Source: a virus
DNA length: 54,245 nt
Virus record (IMG/VR): IMGVR_UViG_3300009034_000049
Coordinates: 1-54,245 of that record
Direction: 5' to 3' (one strand)
Position 1 is the stretch's first letter. Each line of letters starts with the position of its first letter. The position numbers were made by a program, and so were the translations under genes. This document shows, one piece after another, positions 6,004 to 11,772 of this stretch. The notes below the pieces were generated by a model. That model was not told the origin of the DNA, searched no databases, and worked only from the letters and a program-made list of their open reading frames with translations.

Positions 6004-6081
6004 AGGGGCGTGGCGGAATTTGGCATACGCGCACGGCTTAGACCCGTGATTTTGGAGGTTCGAGTCCTCTCGCCCCCACCA
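6004..6081 (+). tRNA. tRNA-Leu(TAG) lacking the long variable arm
   Basis: Acceptor AGGGGCG/CGCCCCC has an A1-C72 mismatch. The Leu-type D-arm TGGCGGAATTTGGCATACGC, discriminator A and loop CTTAGAC (TAG) indicate leucine. Only ATTTT lies between the anticodon stem and T-stem, so the class II arm is missing here too. CCA encoded. Confidence 0.8.
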
Positions 6082-6083
6082 GA

Positions 6084-6158
6084 GGCGGGTTGGTCTAGCG
6101 GTAAGGACGGGAGCCCTTCAAGCTCCAAGTAGGGGTTCGATTCCCCTACCCGCCTCCA
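6084..6158 (+). tRNA. tRNA-Glu(TTC) with C33
   Basis: Acceptor GGCGGGT/ACCCGCC, anticodon stem GGAGC/GCTCC, loop CCTTCAA giving TTC. Position 33 is C instead of the near-universal T. CCA encoded. Confidence 0.8.
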
Positions 6159-6161
6159 TAC

Positions 6162-6236
6162 ACCCTCGTGGCCCAACGGACAAGGCGTGTCCCTGCGGAG
6201 GACAAGATGCGGGTTCGACTCCCGCCGAGGGTACCA
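6162..6236 (+). tRNA. tRNA-Arg(GCG)
   Basis: Acceptor ACCCTCG/CGAGGGT, anticodon stem TGTCC/GGACA, loop CTGCGGA (GCG), encoded CCA. Most bacteria read CGC with an inosine-modified ACG anticodon; this one would not need that modification. Confidence 0.88.
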
Positions 6237-6242
6237 CAGCGC

Positions 6243-6317
6243 GGCCCCATAGTCTAGCGGCTAGGACGCCTGGTTCTCAGCCAGGAATCGCGGGTTCAAG
6301 TCCTGCTGGGGCCGCCA
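6243..6317 (+). tRNA. tRNA-Glu(CTC)
   Basis: Acceptor GGCCCCA/TGGGGCC, anticodon stem CCTGG/CCAGG, loop TTCTCAG (CTC), discriminator G, encoded CCA. Last tRNA of the array. Confidence 0.92.
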
Positions 6318-6348
6318 TTTCTCGTTGCGCGCGGGCACGAAACGCGAC

Positions 6349-6377
6349 TTGACATTTACCTTCCTTAATGCTAAGGT
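6349..6377 (+). promoter_or_regulatory. Promoter of the scaffold-capsid block
   Basis: TTGACA (6349-6354), 17-bp spacer and TAAGGT (6372-6377) preceded by TGC. It lies between the last tRNA and the scaffold-like gene, with a ~45-nt leader before the SD. The spacing and TGCTA core match the promoter candidates at 3234 and 35412. Confidence 0.65.
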
Positions 6378-6425
6378 GTATATACCTATGGGTAGTATGC
6401 AGCTTAGCGAGGGAGGTTTCTCTTC

Positions 6426-7244
6426 ATGAGCAACAAGCGAAGGCTTCTTAAGCTGGCCGACAACCCTGTGGCAAAGCAGGACGAGCCCGAAGACCTTGAC
6501 GAGCTTCTTGAGGAGCCCGAAGAGGAAGAAGAGGAGCCGTCCGTAGAGGAACTCATCGCTGACATGCGCAAGAGCCAGGCGGAGACGGCGAGGATCATGC
6601 TGAGCCTGACCCGCAGCCTGAGCGCGGTCGTGAAGCACGTCATGGCCCTCCAGAGCGACGAGGGCGAGGACGCGCTTGAGGCTACGACTTCCACTCCTGA
6701 CTCGGAGAACGACGTCATGGAGAAGCAGGAGTCGGCAACCGAGAGCGAGTTCACGCCTTACGGCGAGAGCGATCTGGGAGAGCCGGAGACGGGCGCGGAC
6801 ACCGAGGAAGAGCCTGCCGTTCCGGCAGCCGAGTCCGAGCGTGCCGAGAGCGACCCTGGCCTTGTCAGCCTTCAGCGGAAGAGCCGGAAGAGCGTAGTCC
6901 GGAAGGACGACGCCTCCAGCAACTTCGGCGAGAAGGACAGCGACGTTCCAGGCAACCCTGCGGTCACACCCGACACGAAGGATTGGCCAGAGGATCAGAC
7001 CGTGATCCCGCACAGCGACCTTGCACCTACGCTCCAGAAGCTCCAGAAGGAGAATCGGGAGATGCGAGAGGCGATGGTGGCTGCGGGCTTCATCAAGAAG
7101 GCACAGCCTCGCGGCGTCGGTGCTCGCACCGGCGACCCAGAGCCTGACCTCCAAAAGCTGGAGGAGCGGGCGAGAGGCATGTCCTTCCAGGAACTGAACC
7201 GAATGCGATCCCAGTGCGGCGACCTACCGACGGGGATAGTGTAG
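6426..7244 (+). CDS. Acidic scaffold-like protein
   Basis: The protein has 272 residues, starts at ATG 6426 behind GGGAGG and ends 13 nt before the major capsid gene. It is strongly acidic in its first half (residues ~20-46 almost all Glu, Asp, Leu or Pro), low in complexity, and ends in two helical segments (~205-225 LQKLQKENREMREAMVAAGF and ~240-260) with heptad character. Phage scaffolds are typically acidic, helical and encoded just before the capsid protein, with a C-terminal capsid-binding helix. No protease motif is seen. A capsid-associated acidic protein is the main alternative. Confidence 0.65.
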   Translation: MSNKRRLLKLADNPVAKQDEPEDLDELLEEPEEEEEEPSVEELIADMRKSQAETARIMLSLTRSLSAVVKHVMALQSDEGEDALEATTSTPDSENDVMEKQESATESEFTPYGESDLGEPETGADTEEEPAVPAAESERAESDPGLVSLQRKSRKSVVRKDDASSNFGEKDSDVPGNPAVTPDTKDWPEDQTVIPHSDLAPTLQKLQKENREMREAMVAAGFIKKAQPRGVGARTGDPEPDLQKLEERARGMSFQELNRMRSQCGDLPTGIV

Positions 7245-7257
7245 GAGGGACTAGCGA

Positions 7258-8676
7258 ATGGCTTCTAGCGACTACGCTCTTTTGAGCAAGGTGGACAAGA
7301 GCCAGATTTGGAACCCTCGTACGCTAGCCGACTGGCTACAGAGGGTACCTGGCGGACAGCAGCCGAGGGAGCTACGATACGGCTACTTCGGCCCTGGAAG
7401 CGGACTGCTGCAGAAGGACATCACGACCACGCCTCCGGCGGACGCGTTCATCGCGACCGACTTCTTCGTCAACACCTTCGGGGCGAAGGTATGGGATAGC
7501 CTGAACAGCCAGACCCGCTTCTTCAACCTGATCAGGAAGGTGGCCTGGGGGCCAACCACTGGTTACCGTATCCGATCGGGTAGGAACGTTTCGACGCAGC
7601 CTGTGAGCGAGGTTGCGGCGCTTCCTGACATCGACAGCCCAGATCTCCAGACCGTGTACATCCAGCCGAAGTTCATCGTGACTTCGATTGGCGTCTCGGC
7701 CTTGGCACAGTTCCTGGGCACGCTGGAAGGCGGCATCGGTGACGCGTTGGCGGTCGCGCAGGAGACTGCGATGATCGACCACACCAAGAAGCTCAACGTC
7801 ATGTTGCTGGCGAACGCCGACCAGAGGGTCGCGACAGGCGCGGCCACGCCTAGTGCCGTAACCCTGATCAACTCGGACTGGGTGAACGTTGGCGACGTCT
7901 TCCGCGAGGCGGGGCAGACTACGGACATCACGTGCCTCAGCGTCCCATCCGCGACGACCGCGACGTTCGACCAGACGACCACGACCGACCGTATCCTTTA
8001 CGCGCGGACGCGTGCAGGCTTCAACAGCATTGATGACATCGTCAACCAGACCGACTTGGTCATCAACGGCACGACCTTCACGAGCATCGCGGCGGGCTAC
8101 GGCAACCTGACGCACGCCAACCGCACCCCGCTCGCGTGGAGCGCGGGTAACGTGTTCTCGCAGGGAGCGAGCGCGCTCCGGCACGTGTCGACCACACACC
8201 TCGACCAGGCGATCGACCGAGTGCGCGAGAACGGCGGCGAGCCTGACCTTATCGTGACAGGCATCGAGCAGGTTACGAGGCTGGGCACCATCCTGCAGGC
8301 GAACCAGCACTTCGTAGGCGAAGGAACCTTCCAGGTCAAACTGGGGGGTGAGGGCACGCTCAAGGGCTACCCGACCGGCTTCCAGGTGGCTACCTACAAG
8401 GGCATTCCGGTCTTCCACGACTGGGACTGCTCGAAGGAGTACCAGCAGGCTGGCAGCGGCGACGCCGAGCGCGGTTCGGACGTCTACGTTCTGGACACCC
8501 GATTCCTGGAGATTCCTGTGCTGTTCACAACGCAGTACATGGAGTCGAGGGACTATCTCCAGAACAACATGCTGGGCATCAAGGCCATCTACCTGACGGC
8601 GGCAGACTTGCGCTGCCTGGACTTCAGGAAGCAGGCCAAGATCGTTGACCTGTCGGACGGTATCAACCTGACCTAA
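7258..8676 (+). CDS. Major capsid protein, HK97-fold type
   Basis: The protein has 472 residues, starts at ATG 7258 behind AGGAGGG and lies right after the scaffold-like gene. Features expected of HK97-fold shells are visible: a long N-terminal arm (~1-75), an IRSGRNVSTQPVSEVAALPD stretch resembling the E-loop and following region, a long helical spine near 155-185 (GIGDALAVAQETAMIDHTKK), an A-domain core with HLDQAIDRVRENGGEPDLIV (~317-336), and a C-terminal VYVLDTRFLEI and LGIKAIYLTAADLRCLD pattern. It shows no internal cleavage site that can be named. Size and position make this the best capsid candidate in the window. Confidence 0.85.
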   Translation: MASSDYALLSKVDKSQIWNPRTLADWLQRVPGGQQPRELRYGYFGPGSGLLQKDITTTPPADAFIATDFFVNTFGAKVWDSLNSQTRFFNLIRKVAWGPTTGYRIRSGRNVSTQPVSEVAALPDIDSPDLQTVYIQPKFIVTSIGVSALAQFLGTLEGGIGDALAVAQETAMIDHTKKLNVMLLANADQRVATGAATPSAVTLINSDWVNVGDVFREAGQTTDITCLSVPSATTATFDQTTTTDRILYARTRAGFNSIDDIVNQTDLVINGTTFTSIAAGYGNLTHANRTPLAWSAGNVFSQGASALRHVSTTHLDQAIDRVRENGGEPDLIVTGIEQVTRLGTILQANQHFVGEGTFQVKLGGEGTLKGYPTGFQVATYKGIPVFHDWDCSKEYQQAGSGDAERGSDVYVLDTRFLEIPVLFTTQYMESRDYLQNNMLGIKAIYLTAADLRCLDFRKQAKIVDLSDGINLT

Positions 8677-8709
8677 GGTCGAGCCTAGACTAGACAACAA
8701 ACGGGGGAC

Positions 8710-8727
8710 GGAGGGGGAGACCCCTCC
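8710..8727 (+). terminator. GC-rich hairpin after the capsid gene
   Basis: GGAGGGG/CCCCTCC with a GAGA tetraloop starts 34 nt after the capsid stop. It lacks a T-run, so it may weaken transcription, protect the capsid mRNA end or be a processing signal rather than a classical terminator. Confidence 0.4.
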
Positions 8728-8771
8728 CTCCCCTGGACATGTCGCAGGGCGCTCCAATAGGGGCGTTCGGC

Positions 8772-8807
8772 GGCGGGATGGGTTTAGCCTCCTTTCCTCA
8801 TCCCGCC
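8772..8807 (+). terminator. Second hairpin downstream of the capsid gene
   Basis: A perfect 9-bp stem GGCGGGATG/CATCCCGCC encloses an 18-nt loop. With the 8710 hairpin it fills a 212-nt gap (8677-8888) that has no supported gene. No T-run follows, so its effect on transcription is unproven. Confidence 0.4.
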
Positions 8808-8888
8808 CCGACTACTACTGGATGGAGAAGGGGGAGTGGAGTCCCATTGCCACTTTAAATATAGCGACAATGGTGTGGGAGGTAGACT

Positions 8889-9368
8889 ATGGCCTTTCCT
8901 GGGAGCAGACCCGTTAGGAGGCTTTCCGACACAGCGAAGCGAGTACGCGACGAGCTAGGCAAGGGGCAGGAAATCCTGCGCCACGCCAGCGCGGAGCGCG
9001 TCATGACCGCTACCAACACGCTCCGATCCTTGGTGATGGTTCCTGATGTGGACATCGTCCTGGTCGGGGTGCGCGTCGTTTCTGAGGGCGACGCAGCGAG
9101 CGACTACGTCGAGCTTCTCGCCCCCGCAGCGTACGACACGGCGGCGGGCACAGCCAACCGCCTGATCGCGCAGATTGCATCGGCAACTCTGGCCAACGAC
9201 ACGGTGCTCGACCCAGCGTTGCTCGGACTGAACGACAATATCGTGGTCGCCGGACAGCCGATTGTCCTGGCAACCAACGACAACGACAGCGGCGGCGAAC
9301 TGTACGTGTACTGCCAGATCGACTATATTCTGGCTGACGACGCACGCACGTACAGGAGCTACGACTAG
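8889..9368 (+). CDS. Capsid-associated protein, tandem copy 1
   Basis: The protein has 159 residues, starts at ATG 8889 behind GGGAGG and is clearly paralogous to the next gene, of exactly equal length. Both start MAFPGSRPVR, then have a helix with ELGKGQE, a beta-rich middle (VDIV...), A..NRL..QIA, NDN/NNN segments and end Y-RSY. The high Ala, Gly, Val and Asp content and position after the capsid gene suggest a decoration or head-completion protein. The shared N-terminus may be an anchor to a common partner. Confidence 0.65.
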   Translation: MAFPGSRPVRRLSDTAKRVRDELGKGQEILRHASAERVMTATNTLRSLVMVPDVDIVLVGVRVVSEGDAASDYVELLAPAAYDTAAGTANRLIAQIASATLANDTVLDPALLGLNDNIVVAGQPIVLATNDNDSGGELYVYCQIDYILADDARTYRSYD

Positions 9369-9379
9369 GGGAGTTAGAG

Positions 9380-9859
9380 ATGGCTTTCCCTGGAAGCAGA
9401 CCAGTCCGACTTCTGTACGGAACGTCGAAGCGCGTCGTGGACGAGCTTGGCAAGGGGCAGGAAGTCCTACGCAAGGATCACGGGCGCGTGCGCGGCATGT
9501 CGGCCAGCACGGCACGCGCGATCATCTACATCCCCGAAGTCGACATCGTCATCACCGACGTCGTCGTGATCGGCGAGGGGGTGTCCGCGAACGACGTGGC
9601 CGACGTGATCACCCCTACGGCGTTCAGCAGCGCTCCTGCTGCAGGCAACCGCCTTGTTACGCAGATCGCTGCGACGGACATGGCGGACGACACGGTGTTT
9701 CACGCGACGCTGGCGAACCTGAACAACAACAGAGTGGCCGCAGGCCAGCCGATTCTCCTAGTAGGGCAGGAGGTTGGTGGCGGCACCGTTACCGAAATCT
9801 TCGTCGAGATCAGCTACATCCTCGCGGATGAAGAGCGCTCGTACCGGAGCTACGGTTAA
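9380..9859 (+). CDS. Capsid-associated protein, tandem copy 2
   Basis: The protein has 159 residues, starts at ATG 9380 behind GGGGAG and lies 11 nt after its paralogue. The N-terminal ten residues are identical (MAFPGSRPVR) while the body has diverged (YIPEVDIVITDVVVIGEG versus MVPDVDIVLVGVRVVSEG). The preserved length and ends point to a selected duplication, for instance two decoration proteins occupying different lattice positions. Function otherwise unknown. Confidence 0.65.
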   Translation: MAFPGSRPVRLLYGTSKRVVDELGKGQEVLRKDHGRVRGMSASTARAIIYIPEVDIVITDVVVIGEGVSANDVADVITPTAFSSAPAAGNRLVTQIAATDMADDTVFHATLANLNNNRVAAGQPILLVGQEVGGGTVTEIFVEISYILADEERSYRSYG

Positions 9860-9870
9860 GGAGAATACGT

Positions 9871-11058
9871 ATGGCTCTAACAGAACTAACCCTGGCTCAG
9901 TGGGCTGCGGCGGGCAGGAAGCCTGGGCGGGTTGAGTACATCAACGACGCGACGCTGACGGACGTTATGTACCGCATCGCAGGTAGCCCTGAGACGCTGG
10001 TCATCAACCTGGCGTACTTCGCCGACCTGGTGGACGGCAAGGTTGCGGGCGCGGCGATCGACGCGGACTCACTTGAGGCGGGACAAATCGCGACTGGCGC
10101 GGTCGGCTCCGACGAACTAGCGGCAGGCGCTGTGACCGACACCAAGGTGTCCAGCAAGATCGTGAAGGAGGTTGGCCACTTGGCCAGCGGAGTCCTTCGC
10201 GCGGGCGGCAACTACTCGGCGGGAGACGAGGTCGTCATCGGCGTGGTCACGCTCATCGTCGAGCAGATCAACGACGACTCGACAGACACCTGCAAGAACG
10301 GATCGTTCAACAACACGACCGACCCAGTGACTGCTGCGATGACCGCAGCCGATTACCCAGTCATTGGCCAGGGCGGCACAAAGGCCCTGATCGTAGGCGA
10401 GATCATCTACATCGGCACCGAGTACCTACGGGTCACGGTTGTCGACGGCAACAACGTAACGTTCGAACGCGCGGCGGCGGGATCGACAGCAGCCTCGCAC
10501 ATCGACACCACAGCGATCTACCACGACGCTCTGGGGACGGCGGCGGCGACCAAGGTTCCTGTGCCTACTCAGAACTTGACCGTCGCGGAGGTCACCCCGA
10601 ACCTGGTGGCTGTCATCAACGAGAATGCGGGCACCGACACTACTGGGGCGAACGCTGTGAACGCGAAGAGCTTGGCGTCGGGTGCTATCATGGTGATCGT
10701 GGCGGACGCCGTCGGCGTGGTGGCGTTGGCGACAACCGAGACTGGCGCCAACACTGCGTGGGACGCTGTCACGATGCAGTACGGCGCGGCGGCTGGAGTC
10801 AAGCAGGTCTTCACAGCGGCTCTTACGCCGAGTGCTGGAGAGGACAGCGACGACGTGATCTACCTGCCCATTCCATTCGACCCGACGATCGTGCAGGTCT
10901 TCGTGATCACGGCGTCGACAGGCGCTGCGGTGCTGTGGAACGGCGACGCGGTCATCAACGTGGCGGCGGCTCCATTCCCTGCGTACATCGAACTCAACAA
11001 CGACGGTGCCACGAAGTGGACTGCCAACGAGACGCTGTACGTGATCGCAATGGAGTAG
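9871..11058 (+). CDS. Head fibre or decoration-like protein
   Basis: The protein has 395 residues and starts at ATG 9871 after AAGGAG. Residues ~55-85 contain short repeats of the form ID-ADSLEAGQIATGAVGSDE, typical of trimeric fibre shafts, followed by a domain with GDEVVIG, GEIIYIGTEYLRVT and a C-terminal beta-domain (~310-395) ending in ETLYVIAME. Such a layout fits a head fibre or capsid decoration protein. It closes the capsid sub-block: a strong inverted repeat follows at 11070. Confidence 0.5.
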   Translation: MALTELTLAQWAAAGRKPGRVEYINDATLTDVMYRIAGSPETLVINLAYFADLVDGKVAGAAIDADSLEAGQIATGAVGSDELAAGAVTDTKVSSKIVKEVGHLASGVLRAGGNYSAGDEVVIGVVTLIVEQINDDSTDTCKNGSFNNTTDPVTAAMTAADYPVIGQGGTKALIVGEIIYIGTEYLRVTVVDGNNVTFERAAAGSTAASHIDTTAIYHDALGTAAATKVPVPTQNLTVAEVTPNLVAVINENAGTDTTGANAVNAKSLASGAIMVIVADAVGVVALATTETGANTAWDAVTMQYGAAAGVKQVFTAALTPSAGEDSDDVIYLPIPFDPTIVQVFVITASTGAAVLWNGDAVINVAAAPFPAYIELNNDGATKWTANETLYVIAME

Positions 11059-11069
11059 AGAAAACAACG

Positions 11070-11101
11070 GAGGGGCGGGGTGTATAGCCGCTCCGCCCCT
11101 C
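11070..11101 (+). terminator. Hairpin between structural sub-blocks
   Basis: A perfect 9-bp GC-rich stem GAGGGGCGG/CCGCCCCTC encloses 14 nt, just after the stop at 11058 and before the next ATG at 11116. A T-run is absent, so termination is uncertain; the position fits a transcript end or attenuator. Confidence 0.45.
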
Positions 11102-11115
11102 ACTAGGACTGAGGC

Positions 11116-11415
11116 ATGGGCAACAGCTACAAGGCTCTGGTCGAGATGATCGGCGGTCGCCTCAAGGGGATCGATGAGCGCCTGGCGGGCATGGACGACC
11201 GCATCACGGCGGAAAGCGCGGCCACTCGCGAGGACATCGCAGAGCTTCGGAAGACGGTAAACGAAGAGCAGGAGAAGCAGAACGCGCGGATCGACAAGTC
11301 CGAGAGGTTCGTTACGCTTCGCTCCGCAATAGAGCGCGCCATGATTTGGGGGATCGGCATCACGGTGTCGGTCGCTGGAGTGGTGGTGGGGCTCATCAGA
11401 TTCGTATTCAGTTAG
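11116..11415 (+). CDS. Holin-like protein: coiled coil plus one membrane span
   Basis: The protein has 99 residues and starts at ATG 11116. Residues ~5-65 form a charged coiled coil (LKGIDERLAGMDDRI, EDIAELRKTVNEEQEK) and residues ~75-97 one hydrophobic span (MIWGIGITVSVAGVVVGLI), ending just outside the membrane. This is the plan of XhlA-like small membrane proteins found in phage lysis modules. It lies within structural genes, far from the lysin at 25295, so a virion or membrane-associated assembly role is also possible. Confidence 0.55.
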   Translation: MGNSYKALVEMIGGRLKGIDERLAGMDDRITAESAATREDIAELRKTVNEEQEKQNARIDKSERFVTLRSAIERAMIWGIGITVSVAGVVVGLIRFVFS

Positions 11416-11436
11416 CCACGAGGAGGAACACGGCCT

Positions 11437-11769
11437 ATGGCTAGACAAGAACGGACGGTACGCGAGTCCGTCCAGCCGCTGTCCAGGAAGCAGCCCATCT
11501 ACCAGACCCTCTCCGCCGCAGGCACCGCCGAGAACATCGACGTGTCTGGCATGGAGGAATGGCGCAAGATCAGCATCACGACCGACCGCGCCGTGTACTT
11601 GGGCTTCGATGTGGACGCCACAGCGGTTCTCAGCGACACGAACGCTCTCCGGCTGAACGCGGGGGAGTCCTATTACGACGACCAGATTCGCGTGGAGACG
11701 CGCCTGCGCTTCATCAACATCAACCCTGCGGAGACGCCGACCCTGCGCGGCATAGCGTGGGGGGAATAG
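11437..11769 (+). CDS. Small beta-rich structural protein
   Basis: The protein has 110 residues, starts at ATG 11437 behind GAGGAGG and ends 3 nt before the next start. It is predicted beta-rich: ISITTDRAVYLGFDVDATAV, LNAGESYYDDQIRVETRLRF and ININPAETPTLRGIAW read like strands of a small virion sandwich. Not recognised as a named family; a neck, head or appendage component is inferred from the neighbours. Confidence 0.6.
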   Translation: MARQERTVRESVQPLSRKQPIYQTLSAAGTAENIDVSGMEEWRKISITTDRAVYLGFDVDATAVLSDTNALRLNAGESYYDDQIRVETRLRFININPAETPTLRGIAWGE

Positions 11770-11772
11770 ACG

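Noticed and set aside
6004-6081. Possible amber suppressor tRNA
   Set aside because: The anticodon is TAG (reads CTA, Leu), not CTA. No tRNA here has a stop-reading anticodon, and TAG, TGA and TAA all serve as normal stops.
3528-6176. Many minus-strand open frames across the tRNA array
   Set aside because: They are antisense readings of tRNA T-arms and acceptor stems, a familiar source of false proteins, and have no SD.
7372-8757. 461-codon minus-strand frame opposite the capsid gene
   Set aside because: It mirrors the capsid gene's codon pattern (GC-rich third positions), is Arg/Val/Asp-rich and has no SD.
8739-8858. 39-codon frame after the capsid gene
   Set aside because: No SD, and it consists largely of the hairpin sequence.
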